A DNA stretch of 64,000 bases from Cellulosimicrobium sp. ES-005 (GCF_040448685.1 NZ_CP159290.1:682001-746000), one strand, 5' to 3'; shown: positions 40,391-49,885, numbered from the stretch's first letter. Numbers and translations: made by a program. Notes: generated by a model not told the origin, from the letters alone.

Positions 40391-41629
40391 ATGCCTGCCG
40401 ACCGGTCGTCCGCGCCCCGGGCGTGGCCCGCGGTCGTGGTGGGGGCCGCCGTCGTGCTGCTGGCGGCGTGCACGCCCGACGGTCCGGAACCCGCACCGGG
40501 TCCGTCGGTCACGACCGCCCCCGAGGCCGGCGGCGTCGAGACGACCGCGCCGGTGCCCGCGCCCGCCCTCGTCGTCGTGCCCGAGGTGCGCGTGGACGTG
40601 ACCGAGGTGGCGGCCGGGCTCTCCGCGCCGTGGGGGCTCGCGGCGCTCGCGGACGGGACGCTGCTCGTCTCCCTGCGCGACGAGCGCGGCCTGGTCGTCG
40701 TCGACCCGGCGACGGGCGCCGTCGAGCCCGTCACGGGCCCGGGGGCGGACGACCTGCGCGACGGCACGGTCGCGACGGGCGAGGCGGGCGTGCTCGGGGT
40801 CGCGGTCGGGCCCGAGGGCGGTGCGGCCCCGGGGGAGGTGTTCGTCTACCGGACCGCCGACGGCGGCAACGAGGTGCTGCGGGGGACGCTCGCCGGCCGC
40901 GAGCTGTCGAGCCTCACCCCGGTCCTGCAGGGTGTCCCGGCGGCGTCGACGCACGACGGCGGCCGGCTCGCGTTCGGGCCGGACGGCTTCCTGTACGTGA
41001 CGACGGGGGACGCGCAGCAGCGCGGCGCGGCGCAGGTCGCGGGTGCGCTCAACGGCAAGATCCTGCGCCTGACGGTGGACGGCGCGCCCGCGCCGGGGAA
41101 CCCGGACCCGGCCTCGCCGGTGTGGAGCCTGGGGCACCGCAACGTCCAGGGGATCGCGTGGGACGTGACGGGCCGCATGCTCGCGTCGGAGTTCGGCCAG
41201 GACACGTTCGACGAGCTCAACGTCGTCGTGCCGGGCGGGAACTACGGCTGGCCGGAGGTCGAGGGAGTGGGCGGCGCGGCGTCGGGGTTCGTGGACCCGG
41301 TGGCGACGTGGTCGACGGCGGAGGCCTCGCCGAGCGGGCTGGCCGTGACCCGTGAGGGCGCGTACCTGGCGGGGCTGCGGGGGCAGACGTTGTGGCGCGT
41401 GCCGTTCGCGACGCCCGACGGCGGAGGGTCGGCCGACGCGTTCGGCCCGCCCCAGGCCGTGCTCACGGACCGGGGTCGGCTGCGCGCCGTCCTGGTGGAC
41501 CCCGCGACGCCGCTCGGCGACGACGGGAGCGCCGTGCTGTACGTGCTGACCAACAACACCGACGGACGAGGGGACCCGCGCGACGGCGACGACCGGCTGC
41601 TGCGGGTCACGGTGGCGCCCGCCGGGTGA
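40391..41629 (+). CDS. PQQ-type glucose/sorbosone dehydrogenase lipoprotein
   Basis: A 412-residue secreted lipoprotein. The ATG at 40391 gives a signal peptide with lipobox L-L-A-A-C (Cys27), then a Pro/Thr-rich linker. A six-bladed propeller follows: 'VAAGLSAPWGLAALADGTLL', 'DGGRLAFGPDGFLYVTTGDA' (the H-D-G-G-R with the catalytic His region), 'NGKILRLTVDGAPAPGNPDP', 'VWSLGHRNVQGIAWDVTG' and 'ELNVVVPGGNYGWPEVEG'. This is the GSDH family (PF07995), which oxidises aldose sugars using PQQ. The codons before 40391 overlap the SDR promoter region and are not convincing. It should act on the outer face of the membrane. Confidence 0.85.
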   Translation: MPADRSSAPRAWPAVVVGAAVVLLAACTPDGPEPAPGPSVTTAPEAGGVETTAPVPAPALVVVPEVRVDVTEVAAGLSAPWGLAALADGTLLVSLRDERGLVVVDPATGAVEPVTGPGADDLRDGTVATGEAGVLGVAVGPEGGAAPGEVFVYRTADGGNEVLRGTLAGRELSSLTPVLQGVPAASTHDGGRLAFGPDGFLYVTTGDAQQRGAAQVAGALNGKILRLTVDGAPAPGNPDPASPVWSLGHRNVQGIAWDVTGRMLASEFGQDTFDELNVVVPGGNYGWPEVEGVGGAASGFVDPVATWSTAEASPSGLAVTREGAYLAGLRGQTLWRVPFATPDGGGSADAFGPPQAVLTDRGRLRAVLVDPATPLGDDGSAVLYVLTNNTDGRGDPRDGDDRLLRVTVAPAG

Positions 41630-41762
41630 GGCGGCCGCGCGTCCGCGGGTTGTCGGGGACCGCCGTCGCGAGATCGGCCCGAGCGTCCGAGATCGACCCT
41701 CGGGAGGCCGACCTCGCGACGGCGGGGTCGATCTCGGCGGACGTGCGGGCTGAGCAGGTGGT

Positions 41763-41791
41763 TTGGAGCGTGATAACGAATCGGTTACGGT
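41763..41791 (+). promoter_or_regulatory. Promoter of first G5/DUF348 muralytic gene
   Basis: TTGGAG (41763-41768), 17 bases, then TACGGT (41786-41791). The spacer carries TAAC-GAATCG-GTTA, an inverted repeat. The 24 bases around it recur almost unchanged at 49886-49914 before the Rpf gene, and partly at 46921-46949. See the separate finding. Confidence 0.65.
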
Positions 41792-42002
41792 CGAGTGTCT
41801 CGCGTTGCCGCTCACCGGGGACAGGTGTACGGGCCGGCCGTGGGACGCGGCCTCCGTCGAGCACCCAGGGTGCCGGGGGTCCGCAGGACGGCCGGATCGG
41901 CTGGTCGAACCGGGTGTTGCCCGTACCGCGGTGCGGAGCGGCCCCGGGGCGCGCGTGCGCCGTCGACCCCCGTGCCCGGGACCCCCGACGACTTGGACCA
42001 GA
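41792..42002 (+). promoter_or_regulatory. Long GC-rich leader of the first muralytic gene
   Basis: About 210 bases of transcribed leader without an open frame I believe. The last 70 bases (from GCGCGCGTGCGCC through GTGCCCGGGACCCCCGACGA to the start GTG) closely match the end of the leader at 50176, although no ordinary Shine-Dalgarno sequence is seen in either. That suggests conserved RNA structure. I checked for the c-di-AMP (ydaO) riboswitch common upstream of rpf genes and did not find its conserved ACAGCTAACC-type element. Confidence 0.4.
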
Positions 42003-43286
42003 GTGCACAACCCCTTCCGCTTCCGCGCGCCCCGCCACCGTGACGTCGAGACCGACGCACCGGACGTCGCCCCCACCGAGACCGCCCACGAGACCTCCGA
42101 GACGCCCAGCCGTCGCGCCGCCCGCTCCGCGCGGACCCTGCGCGCGACACGTCGGCGCCGCTGGTCCGTCGTCGGCGCGGCGACCGCCGTCGTGCTCGTC
42201 GGCTCGGGCGCCGTCGCCTACGGCGAGGCCAGCAAGACCGTGACGATCGACGTCGACGGCGAGCTGACGACAGTGAGCACGCTCGCCGGCTCGGTCTCGG
42301 GCGCGCTCGACGCCGCCGGCGTCGAGGTCGGCGCGCGCGACCAGGTCGCGCCCGACCCCGGGTCGGCCCTCGACGACGGCGACGAGGTCGTGGTGCGCCT
42401 CGGCAAGAAGGTCACCGTCCAGACCGACGGCGAGCAGTCCGACGTCTGGCTCACCGCGCTCGACGCGGACGAGGCGCTGCAGACCCTCGCCGAGCGCGGC
42501 GGCGACGTGCGCCTCGTCGCGTCCCGGTCCGGCGAGCGCGCGTCGCTCGACCTGCGCCTCGACACCGACGGCCCGGTGAACGTCGTCGCCGACGGCACGA
42601 CGACGGTCGCCCCGGACGGCAGCATCGGCATCCCCGCCATCCTCGACCAGCAGGGCATCGAGCTCGGTGAGCTCGACCGCGTGAGCGTGCAGCGCGTCGA
42701 CGCGCCCGAGCCCGGCGCGCCCACGGTCTCGCTCGTCATCCAGCGCGTCGTCGTCGAGCAGCAGCAGACGACGACGCCCGTCCCGCACGGGACCGTCCAG
42801 CAGCCCGACGACTCGAAGTACACCGACGAGTCCGCCGTCGCCCAGGCCGGGGCCGACGGCGTGACCACGACGACGTTCGAGGTCACGCTCGTGGACGGCG
42901 TCGAGGAGTCGCGCGAGCAGCTCTCGCAGGAGGTCACGACCGCGCCCGTGGACGAGGTCGTCGTCACCGGCACGCAGGAGCGCCCGAAGGACCCGCGCGC
43001 GATCGGGCAGGCGATGGCCGCCGCGCGCGGCTGGACCGGTGCGCAGTGGACGTGCCTGGAGAAGCTCTGGACCAAGGAGTCCAACTGGAACCCGACGGCG
43101 GACAACCCGACGTCGAGCGCCTACGGCATCCCGCAGTCCCTGCCCGGCTCGAAGATGGCGAGCAAGGGCGCCGACTGGGCGACCAACCCCGCGACGCAGA
43201 TCGCGTGGGGCCTGGACTACATCGCGGGCTCCTACGGCTCGCCGTGCGGCGCGTGGTCCCACTCGCAGGCGGTCAACTGGTACTGA
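42003..43286 (+). CDS. Secreted G5/DUF348 protein with lysozyme-like C-terminus
   Basis: A 427-residue wall enzyme from the GTG at 42003. Arg-rich cytoplasmic tail, membrane anchor about 54-73 ('RRWSVVGAATAVVLVGSGAV'), three ubiquitin-like DUF348 repeats (about 78-240; 'KTVTIDVDGELTTVSTLAGS' is the first), a G5 domain (about 245-330), then a C-terminal lysozyme-like domain: 'WTCLEKLWTKESNWNPTADN' followed by 'SSAYGIPQSLPGSKMASKGA' and 'WATNPATQIAWGLDYIAGSY'. The Glu of T-K-E-S-N-W is the likely catalytic residue. The layout is that of RpfB with a different catalytic end. It should cleave peptidoglycan glycan strands during growth. A strong hairpin closes the gene. Confidence 0.85.
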   Translation: MHNPFRFRAPRHRDVETDAPDVAPTETAHETSETPSRRAARSARTLRATRRRRWSVVGAATAVVLVGSGAVAYGEASKTVTIDVDGELTTVSTLAGSVSGALDAAGVEVGARDQVAPDPGSALDDGDEVVVRLGKKVTVQTDGEQSDVWLTALDADEALQTLAERGGDVRLVASRSGERASLDLRLDTDGPVNVVADGTTTVAPDGSIGIPAILDQQGIELGELDRVSVQRVDAPEPGAPTVSLVIQRVVVEQQQTTTPVPHGTVQQPDDSKYTDESAVAQAGADGVTTTTFEVTLVDGVEESREQLSQEVTTAPVDEVVVTGTQERPKDPRAIGQAMAAARGWTGAQWTCLEKLWTKESNWNPTADNPTSSAYGIPQSLPGSKMASKGADWATNPATQIAWGLDYIAGSYGSPCGAWSHSQAVNWY

Positions 43287-43314
43287 CGGACGTACCGAGC
43301 CGACCCGGCTCCGC

Positions 43315-43346
43315 ACGGGCCCGCGACCCCCAGGTCGCGGGCCCGT
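43315..43346 (+). terminator. Terminator of first muralytic gene
   Basis: Perfect 14-bp inverted repeat (43315-43328 and 43333-43346) with loop CCCA, 29 bases after the stop codon. Confidence 0.8.
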
Positions 43347-43422
43347 CGTCGTCCCCGGTTCCTCGGCAGGTTCTGCACGTCGCCGCCACCGGGGCGAGCG
43401 CCTGGCCCGATACCGTCCGGGC

Positions 43423-43959
43423 GTGGGGCGACGAGGACGGCGCGCGAGCGACCGGCGGGCGCGCGCGGTGCTCGTGCCCGCGACGGCGCTCCTCCTTCTC
43501 GTCGTGTCGGTGGCGGCGATCGGCGGCGTGCTGCTGGGACGCGTGCTCGACCGCTCCGTGCCGGCTGTCGAGGACGGGTGGCGCGCGTGGCGCGGGGTGG
43601 ACGAGGACGACGAGCGGTACGTCGCCGACCTGGTCGCCGACGTCGAGTCCTGGCCTGGTGTGGACGACGTGGCGGAGCCCCCACCGATCCGCCGTGGGCT
43701 CCTCGACCGGGTCGTACGTGTCCCCGTGGTGGTCACCGTCGCGGAGACGCTGACCGACCCGGACGCCGACTCTCTGGGCGAGCGGATCTGCGGCGCGACG
43801 AACGCCGCGAGCGTCCACGGCTTCGACGTCTCGTTCCGTCTGGAGCGCGCCGACGTCGCGGTGGGCGTCGGCTGTCGAGAGGTCGCCCAGGCTGCCGAGA
43901 CGACGGCAGCGCTGAAGGAGACCTTCGTCGACCCCCGTGGTGGTGCCAGCGACGGCTGA
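43423..43959 (+). CDS. Small membrane-anchored protein of unknown function
   Basis: A 178-residue protein; I use the GTG at 43423 as start. A basic N-terminus leads to one membrane segment ('[20 protein letters not shown]') near residues 20-42. The rest is outside and acidic with two cysteines ('[20 protein letters not shown]', '[18 protein letters not shown]'). No family recognised. It lies between a wall hydrolase and metG, transcribed with metG from about 100 bases away. The earlier frame overlaps the muralytic gene in another register and is not used. Confidence 0.55.
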   Translation: MGRRGRRASDRRARAVLVPATALLLLVVSVAAIGGVLLGRVLDRSVPAVEDGWRAWRGVDEDDERYVADLVADVESWPGVDDVAEPPPIRRGLLDRVVRVPVVVTVAETLTDPDADSLGERICGATNAASVHGFDVSFRLERADVAVGVGCREVAQAAETTAALKETFVDPRGGASDG

Positions 43960-44054
43960 CGACGGACGGCCCGGCCCGGTGGCAGCACGGCGGGAGTCCA
44001 GGGTCCCGAGACGCCCCCGCAGAGCGCGCTGCGGCCCGACTAAGATCGGGCACC

Positions 44055-45848
44055 ATGACCCACATCCTCTCGGCCGTGGCGTGGCCGTATGCCAACGGGC
44101 CGCGCCACATCGGCCACGTCGCAGGTTTCGGTGTCCCGTCGGACGTCTTCAGCCGGCACATGCGCATGGCGGGTCACGACGTCCTCATGGTCTCGGGCAC
44201 CGACGAGCACGGCACGCCGATCCTCGTGCAGGCGGACAAGGAGGGCGTGAGCCCGCAGGAGCTCGCGGACCGGTACAACCGCGTCATCGTCGAGGACCTG
44301 CACCAGCTCGGGCTGTCGTACGACCTCTTCACGCGCACCACGACGCGCAACCACTACGCCGTCGTGCAGGAGATGTTCCGCACGGTCCACAAGAACGGGT
44401 ACATGGTCGAGCAGACGACCATGGGCGCGATCTCGCCGTCCACGGGCCGTACGCTGCCCGACCGCTACATCGAGGGCACGTGCCCCATCTGCGGCTACGA
44501 CGGCGCGCGCGGCGACCAGTGCGACAACTGCGGCAACCAGCTCGACGCGATCGACCTCATCAACCCGCACAGCCGCATCAACGGCGAGACGCCGAAGTTC
44601 GTCGAGTCGAACCACTTCTTCCTGGACCTGCCCGCGTTCGTCGACGCGCTGGGGGACTGGCTGCGCACGCGCACCGCGTGGCGCCCGAACGTCCTGAAGT
44701 TCTCGCTCAACCTGCTCGACGACGTGCGCCCGCGCGCCATGACGCGCGACATCGACTGGGGCATCCCGGTCCCGCTGCCCGGGTGGGAGGAGAACTCGAG
44801 CAAGCGCCTGTACGTGTGGTTCGACGCGGTGATCGGGTACCTCTCGGCATCGATCGAGTGGGCGCGGCGCAGCGGCGACCCGGACGCGTGGCGCGCGTTC
44901 TGGAACGACCCCGAGGCGCGGTCGTACTACTTCATGGGCAAGGACAACATCACGTTCCACTCCCAGATCTGGCCGGCCGAGCTGCTCGGCTACGACGGCC
45001 GCGGGAGCAAGGGCGGGGCGCCGGGCCCGTACGGGAACCTCCAGCTCCCGACGGAGGTCGTGTCGAGCGAGTTCCTCAACGTCGAGGGCCAGAAGTTCTC
45101 CTCCTCGCGCGGCGTCGTCATCTACGTACGCGACATGCTGGCCCGCTACCAGCCGGACGCGTTCCGGTACTACGTGGCGTCGGCCGGTCCGGAGACGCAG
45201 GACGTCGACTTCACGTGGGCGGACTTCCAGCGCCGCACGAACGACGAGCTCGTGGCCGGCTGGGGCAACCTCGTCAACCGCACGGCGAACCTCGTGCACA
45301 AGAACTTCGGCGCGATCCCGGAGCCGGGGCAGCGCCAGCCGATCGACGAGGGCGTCCTCGCGACGACGACGACCGCGTTCGGCCGCGTGGGCGAGCTCAT
45401 CGCGACGCACCGCCAGCGCGCCGCCGTCGCCGAGGCCATGAAGACGGTCGGCGAGGTGAACAAGTACGTGTCGGACACCGAGCCGTGGAAGCTCAAGACC
45501 GACCCGGACCGGCTCGCGACCGTGCTGCACACCGTGACCCAGGCCGTGAGCGACCTCAACACGATCCTGTCGCCGTTCCTGCCCCACTCGGCGCAGCAGG
45601 TGCACGAGGCGTTCGGCGGCACGGGCACGTTCGCCGCCCAGCCGCGCATCGACGAGGTGACCGACCTCGACGACGACTCGCGCCACTACCCGGTCATCAC
45701 GGGCGACTACCGCGCCGAGGGCCTGGCGACGTGGGAGCCGAAGGCCGTCGTGCCGGGCACGCCGGTCGGCAAGCCGACGCCGGTGTTCACCAAGCTCGAC
45801 GACTCGATCGTCGAGGAGGAGCTCGACCGCCTGCGCGAGACCGCCTGA
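44055..45848 (+). CDS. metG: Methionyl-tRNA synthetase
   Basis: A 597-residue class I synthetase. HIGH is at residues 18-21 ('[19 protein letters not shown]'), and the KMSKS loop is present as K347-F-S-S-S-R ('[20 protein letters not shown]'). The zinc knuckle has Cys143, Cys146, Cys156 and Cys159 ('[20 protein letters not shown]'), which is the four-cysteine form of the connective peptide. '[20 protein letters not shown]' and '[15 protein letters not shown]' are core motifs. It charges initiator and elongator tRNA-Met. There is no C-terminal EMAP domain. The next gene, tatD, starts two bases after the stop, the usual actinobacterial order. Confidence 0.97.
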   Translation: MTHILSAVAWPYANGPRHIGHVAGFGVPSDVFSRHMRMAGHDVLMVSGTDEHGTPILVQADKEGVSPQELADRYNRVIVEDLHQLGLSYDLFTRTTTRNHYAVVQEMFRTVHKNGYMVEQTTMGAISPSTGRTLPDRYIEGTCPICGYDGARGDQCDNCGNQLDAIDLINPHSRINGETPKFVESNHFFLDLPAFVDALGDWLRTRTAWRPNVLKFSLNLLDDVRPRAMTRDIDWGIPVPLPGWEENSSKRLYVWFDAVIGYLSASIEWARRSGDPDAWRAFWNDPEARSYYFMGKDNITFHSQIWPAELLGYDGRGSKGGAPGPYGNLQLPTEVVSSEFLNVEGQKFSSSRGVVIYVRDMLARYQPDAFRYYVASAGPETQDVDFTWADFQRRTNDELVAGWGNLVNRTANLVHKNFGAIPEPGQRQPIDEGVLATTTTAFGRVGELIATHRQRAAVAEAMKTVGEVNKYVSDTEPWKLKTDPDRLATVLHTVTQAVSDLNTILSPFLPHSAQQVHEAFGGTGTFAAQPRIDEVTDLDDDSRHYPVITGDYRAEGLATWEPKAVVPGTPVGKPTPVFTKLDDSIVEEELDRLRETA

Positions 45849-45850
45849 CG

Positions 45851-46855
45851 GTGGCCAAGCAGCGCGAGCGCGGGTGGCCGCCACCACCGGAGCCGCTTCC
45901 GGTCCCGGTGGTGGACAACCACACCCACCTCGACTCGATCCCTCACGTCCTCCCCGACGACGTCCCCGCCCCGACCGTCACGGACCACCTGGCCCGGGCG
46001 GCGGCCGCGGGGGTGGACCGCGTGGTGCAGGTCGGCTGCGACCTGCCGTCGGCCCGCTGGACCGACGCCCTGCTGCGCGGCGACCAGGCGGTCTGGGGGG
46101 TCGAGCAGGCGGATCCGGCGCGTCCCGGCGCCGGGACGAGCCACGATCACCTGGTCGGCCGTGGGGGGACGGGGGTGGGGCGGGTGCTCGGGGCCGTGGC
46201 CATCCATCCGAACGAGGCCGTGCTGCACGGTGGGGTGCGGGAGGTCGGGCCGGACGGGCTCGCGCCCGACCCGCGGCCGCACCACGACGTCCCGCTCGAC
46301 GACGCCGTCGCCGAGATCGCGGCGATCGCGCGCGCGAACGACCGCGTGCGGGCGATCGGCGAGACGGGGATGGACCTGTTCCGTACCGGACCGCAGGGCG
46401 AGGCTGTACAGCGGGAGGCGTTCCGGGCGCACGTCGCACTCGCGAAGGAGCTCGGCCTCGCGCTCCAGATCCACGACCGCGACGCCCACGCGCAGGTGCT
46501 CGACGTCCTCGCGCGCGACGGCGCCCCGGAGCGGACGGTCTTCCACTGCTACTCGGGTGACGCCGCGATGGCCCGGTTCTGCGCGGAGCAGGGCTGGTAC
46601 CTGTCCTTCGCGGGCCCGGTGACGTTCCGCGCGAACGACGAGCTGCGGGCCGCCCTGCGGGAGGTGCCGCTCGAGCAGGTCCTCGTCGAGACGGACGCGC
46701 CGTACCTCACGCCGCACCCGTACCGGGGCCGTCCCAACGCCCCGTACGTGCTGCCGACGACGGTCCGTACCGTCGCCGAGGTGGCGGGCCTGCCGCTCGC
46801 GGACGTCTGCGCGCGGCTCGCCGCGACGTCGGTCGCGGTCTACGGGCCCTGGTGA
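45851..46855 (+). CDS. tatD: TatD-family metal-dependent hydrolase
   Basis: A 334-residue TIM-barrel hydrolase from the GTG at 45851. Metal ligands are visible: H-x-H in 'PVVDNHTHLDSIPH', the Glu in 'RAIGETGMDLFRTGPQ', His in 'LALQIHDRDAHAQVLDVL' and 'TVFHCYSGDAAMARFC', and Asp in 'QVLVETDAPYLTPHPYRGRP'. TatD enzymes are 3'-5' DNases with roles in DNA repair and turnover. The insertion around residues 85-135 ('RGDQAVWGVEQADPARPGAG') is longer than in E. coli and typical of Micrococcales. It lies between metG and an rpf-type gene, as in many actinobacteria. Confidence 0.9.
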   Translation: MAKQRERGWPPPPEPLPVPVVDNHTHLDSIPHVLPDDVPAPTVTDHLARAAAAGVDRVVQVGCDLPSARWTDALLRGDQAVWGVEQADPARPGAGTSHDHLVGRGGTGVGRVLGAVAIHPNEAVLHGGVREVGPDGLAPDPRPHHDVPLDDAVAEIAAIARANDRVRAIGETGMDLFRTGPQGEAVQREAFRAHVALAKELGLALQIHDRDAHAQVLDVLARDGAPERTVFHCYSGDAAMARFCAEQGWYLSFAGPVTFRANDELRAALREVPLEQVLVETDAPYLTPHPYRGRPNAPYVLPTTVRTVAEVAGLPLADVCARLAATSVAVYGPW

Positions 46856-46920
46856 GGCGGGCACGACGGAGGGGGAGCCGGCACCTCGCGGCACCGCCCG
46901 TTCCGGGGCGAACCGGAGGT

Positions 46921-46949
46921 TTCGTCCAGGGTCACGTTTCGGCTACGGT
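46921..46949 (+). promoter_or_regulatory. Promoter of second G5/DUF348 gene
   Basis: TTCGTC (46921-46926), 17 bases, TACGGT (46944-46949). The TTCGG-C-TACGGTC core is shared with the other two muralytic promoters, but the first half of the TAAC-N6-GTTA repeat is lost (TCAC in its place). Confidence 0.5.
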
Positions 46950-47035
46950 CAGGTCCGTGCGTCGCGCGCCGTGCGCCGACGACGTGCCCCACCTCGCTCT
47001 CGGCGCTCGCCGAGGGCCGCTCCCCAGAAGGGACC

Positions 47036-48208
47036 GTGCGCGTGCTCGCACCTGACGGAACCGGTCGCCGACGCCTGCAACGGCTGGCGGCCCAGGGCGT
47101 CGTCGTCGCGAGCCTCGTGGTCGTCACCGGTGCGTTCGCCTCGCTCCAGAAGAGCGTCACGCTCGACGTGGACGGCGAGCTGTACGACGTCTCCGCGTAC
47201 GGGCGGACGGTCGCCGAGGTGCTCGACTACCAGGACGTCACGGTCGGCGCCGAGGACCTCGTCGAGCCGGGCCTGACGGACTCCGCGCACGACGGCGGCA
47301 CGATCGTCGTCCGGACGAGCCACGACGTGACGATCGAGATCGACGGCCAGGTCCAGACGATCTCCACGACGGCGCGCACCGTCGGGGAGCTCCTCACCTA
47401 CCTCGGGCCGCGCGCCGAGGGCGCCGTCACCGAGGTCTCGCGCACCCAGGCGCTCGGTCGCGACCCGATCCGGGTCTCCACGCTCAAGACCGTCCACGTC
47501 GCCGTCGACGGCGCGGTCATGCCCATCACGACGGCGGAGCCCACGGTGCGCGGCGTCCTCGCGACGGCGGGCATCGTGCTGGCCGAGGGCGACAGCACGT
47601 CCGCGCCGCTCGACGCGGCCGCGGTCGACGGCATGCTCGTCCTCGTGAGCCGCGCCGCAGCGTCGGCCACGACCGTCACCGAGGTGCTGCCCTTCACCAC
47701 GGAGGAGGTCGAGGACCCGAACCTGCCGAAGGGGCACCGGGTCGTCGTCCAGTCCGGCCGCGTGGGCGAGGCGACCACGACGTACGCCGTCCAGACCCTC
47801 GGCGGTGCCGAGGTGTCGCGCACGGTCCTCACGCGCACGGTCACGACGGAGCCGCGCAACGAGATCATCAAGGTCGGGACGATGGACGTCTCGGTCTCGG
47901 TGGACCCCGGCTCGGCGCGGGCGATCGGCCGCTCGCTCGCGGCCCAGCGCGGGTGGGGCGACGACGAGTTCACGTGCCTCGACAAGCTGTGGACCAAGGA
48001 GAGCAACTGGCGGGTCGACGCCGACAACCCGAGCTCGAGCGCGTACGGGATCCCGCAGGCGCTGCCCGGGTCCAAGATGTCGAGCGCGGGCGCCGACTGG
48101 CGGACCAACCCGGCGACGCAGATCACGTGGGGCCTCGGCTACATCGAGGGCCGCTACGGCACGCCGTGCGCGGCCTGGTCGCACTCGGTGGCCAAGGGCT
48201 GGTACTGA
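47036..48208 (+). CDS. Secreted G5/DUF348 protein with lysozyme-like C-terminus, second copy
   Basis: A 390-residue paralogue of the gene at 42003, starting at the GTG at 47036 with AGAAGGGA upstream. A short N-terminal basic part, membrane anchor near 20-40 ('GVVVASLVVVTGAFASLQKS'), DUF348 repeats ('SVTLDVDGELYDVSAYGRTV', 'VTIEIDGQVQTISTTARTVG', 'TVHVAVDGAVMPITTAEPTV'), G5 domain (about 215-295), then the same catalytic end: 'FTCLDKLWTKESNWRVDADN', 'SSAYGIPQALPGSKMSSAGA', 'WRTNPATQITWGLGYIEGRY'. It occupies the place where rpfB lies in related genomes, after tatD. Role in peptidoglycan cleavage is inferred from the domains. Confidence 0.85.
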   Translation: MRVLAPDGTGRRRLQRLAAQGVVVASLVVVTGAFASLQKSVTLDVDGELYDVSAYGRTVAEVLDYQDVTVGAEDLVEPGLTDSAHDGGTIVVRTSHDVTIEIDGQVQTISTTARTVGELLTYLGPRAEGAVTEVSRTQALGRDPIRVSTLKTVHVAVDGAVMPITTAEPTVRGVLATAGIVLAEGDSTSAPLDAAAVDGMLVLVSRAAASATTVTEVLPFTTEEVEDPNLPKGHRVVVQSGRVGEATTTYAVQTLGGAEVSRTVLTRTVTTEPRNEIIKVGTMDVSVSVDPGSARAIGRSLAAQRGWGDDEFTCLDKLWTKESNWRVDADNPSSSAYGIPQALPGSKMSSAGADWRTNPATQITWGLGYIEGRYGTPCAAWSHSVAKGWY

Positions 48209-48272
48209 GGCCCGTCGCGGCGCCGGTGCGGTGTCGGCGCCGGTAAGGCGCCCGCGGTCCGCGGCGCCCGGG

Positions 48273-48671
48273 CTAGCGCTCGAGCATCTCGAGGTAGTGC
48301 GGGTTCTGCATGATCCCCAGCACGTTGCCGAACGGGTCGACCACCGACGCCGTCACGAAGCCGGTGCCCTCGCCGCGCTCGACGACCCCCTCGTACTCGG
48401 TCGCGCCGAGCGCGAGGAGCCGGGCGAACGCGTCGCGCACGTCGTCGACGTGCCAGTTCACGATCGCGCCCCCGGGGGTCTCCGGCTGGGGCCGCGGGGA
48501 CCAGGACCGGGCGATGATGCCGAGCTCGTCCTGGCGGTCGCCGATGCGGAACTCCACGTACCCGCCGGGCACGACGTAGTACGGGTCCGTCCCCAGGACC
48601 TCCGAGTACCACGCGGACGCGGCCTCCAGGTCGTCGGCCCACAGGTTCAGCGTCGCCATCCCACGCAGCAT
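48273..48671 (-). CDS. VOC/glyoxalase-fold protein
   Basis: A 132-residue vicinal-oxygen-chelate protein starting at the ATG at 48671 (an ATG four codons later is the alternative). The two beta-alpha-beta-beta-beta halves are recognisable: 'NLWADDLEAASAWYSEVLGT' with 'GGYVEFRIGDRQDELGIIA' and 'IVNWHVDDVRDAFARLLALG' with 'VVDPFGNVLGIMQNPHYLEM'. His, Glu and Asp positions fit a metal-binding variant. It resembles YciM/PhnB-like uncharacterised members; substrate unknown. Its promoter faces that of the WYL regulator, and the perfect inverted repeat lies between. Confidence 0.8.
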   Translation of the reverse strand: MLRGMATLNLWADDLEAASAWYSEVLGTDPYYVVPGGYVEFRIGDRQDELGIIARSWSPRPQPETPGGAIVNWHVDDVRDAFARLLALGATEYEGVVERGEGTGFVTASVVDPFGNVLGIMQNPHYLEMLER

Positions 48672-48758
48672 GCTCGTCTCCCTCGTCGTCGTCCCCGGGA
48701 TCCGTCCCGGGGACCGCGGTCGTCGACCCGGCGGGACCGACACCACGACAGTAGGACC

Positions 48759-48785
48759 CCATGCGGAACGTGCGGTTCCGCATGG
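48759..48785. promoter_or_regulatory. Perfect 11-bp inverted repeat, probable WYL operator
   Basis: CCATGCGGAAC (48759-48769) and its exact complement GTTCCGCATGG (48775-48785) flank a GTGCG spacer. It is 18 bases before the favoured WYL start and 88 from the divergent VOC start. It also explains why the ATGs inside this repeat should not be read as start codons. Confidence 0.7.
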
Positions 48786-48802
48786 TGCGAGAGGATGGAT
48801 CC

Positions 48803-49813
48803 GTGCTCGACACCTCGGTACGACTCCTGCGCCTGCTCGCGCTCCTCCCGACGCGCCCGACGTGGTCGGGGCCCGAGCTGGCGGAGCGGCTCGGCGTCAC
48901 GACCCGCACGGTCCGCAACGACGTGGAGCGGCTGCGGCTCCTCGGGTACGAGGTGCGGTCGGCGCCGGGGACGGCGGGCGGCTACCGGCTCGGGTCCGGG
49001 ACCGCGCTGCCCCCGCTCCTGCTCGACGACGAGGAGGCCGCGGTCGTGGCGGTGTCGCTGCGAGCCGCTGCCACGGGGTCGATCACGGGGGTCGAGGACG
49101 CCGCGCGGCGCGCGCTCGTCAAGCTCGACACGGTGCTGCCCGCGCGGCTGCGCGCCCGGGCCGACGCGCTGCGCGCCGCGGTCGCGAGCGCGCCGGTGGG
49201 CGGGCCGGCGGTCGACGCCCGCGTGCTCGCCGACATCGCGGCGGCCGTCGCCGCCCGCACGGGCCTCCGGATCGAGTACCGGGCCCACGACGGGACGACG
49301 ACGTCCCGGGCGGTCGAGCCGTACCGGCTCGTGCACGTCGGGCGACGGTGGTACCTCCTGGCGTTCGACCAGGGCCGCGACGACTGGCGCACCTTCCGCG
49401 TCGACCGGCTGCGCCTGCGCTCGCCCGGCGGGCCTCGCTTCACGTCCCGCCCCGTGCCGGGCGGCGACGCGGTCGCCCACGTCGTCCGCGGCGTCGGCTC
49501 GGTGGCGTGGGCGCACCCCGCGCGCGTGCGCCTGCACGCGCCGGCGAGCACGGTGGCCGACCGGATGGAGCCGGGCGCCGGCGTGCTCGTCGACGACGGG
49601 CCGGACGCGTGCGTGCTCGAGACCGGGGGCACGTCGCTCGCCCGGCTCGCCGGGTTCCTGCTGGGCCTCGACGTCGACCTGACGGTGCTCGACCCGCCCG
49701 AGCTGGCGGCGACGCTGGCTCGGGTCGGGGAGCGGGCCGCGCGATCAGGGCGTGCGACGTCGGGCGCGGTGGACGCCGTCCTCGCGCGTGGCGGCGTCGG
49801 TGACGCCGGGTGA
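48803..49813 (+). CDS. YafY-type WYL-domain transcriptional regulator
   Basis: A 336-residue regulator. I choose the GTG at 48803, after GAGAGGA, because the earlier ATGs are inside the operator repeat. An N-terminal winged helix ('LAERLGVTTRTVRNDVERLR', 'GYEVRSAPGTAGGYRLGSGT') is followed by a helical linker and a WYL domain ('LRIEYRAHDGTTTSRAVEPY', 'LVHVGRRWYLLAFDQGRDDW', 'RTFRVDRLRLRSP'). The C-terminal WCX region ends the protein. It most likely represses itself and the divergent VOC gene. Ligand unknown. Confidence 0.85.
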   Translation: MLDTSVRLLRLLALLPTRPTWSGPELAERLGVTTRTVRNDVERLRLLGYEVRSAPGTAGGYRLGSGTALPPLLLDDEEAAVVAVSLRAAATGSITGVEDAARRALVKLDTVLPARLRARADALRAAVASAPVGGPAVDARVLADIAAAVAARTGLRIEYRAHDGTTTSRAVEPYRLVHVGRRWYLLAFDQGRDDWRTFRVDRLRLRSPGGPRFTSRPVPGGDAVAHVVRGVGSVAWAHPARVRLHAPASTVADRMEPGAGVLVDDGPDACVLETGGTSLARLAGFLLGLDVDLTVLDPPELAATLARVGERAARSGRATSGAVDAVLARGGVGDAG

Positions 49814-49885
49814 GAAGCGCGTGGAGGTGGCCATGACATACATGATGAAAACCGGACAGAACCTCCCAGTCTAGCGGCGCAGGGG

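Noticed and set aside
41792-42002. c-di-AMP (ydaO) riboswitch in the leader of the muralytic genes
   Set aside because: Common before actinobacterial rpf genes, but the conserved ACAGCTAACC and GGGGAACC-type elements are not present.
48761-48802. Upstream ATG starts for the WYL regulator
   Set aside because: These codons are part of a perfect inverted repeat that is better explained as an operator; a good ribosome binding site points to 48803.
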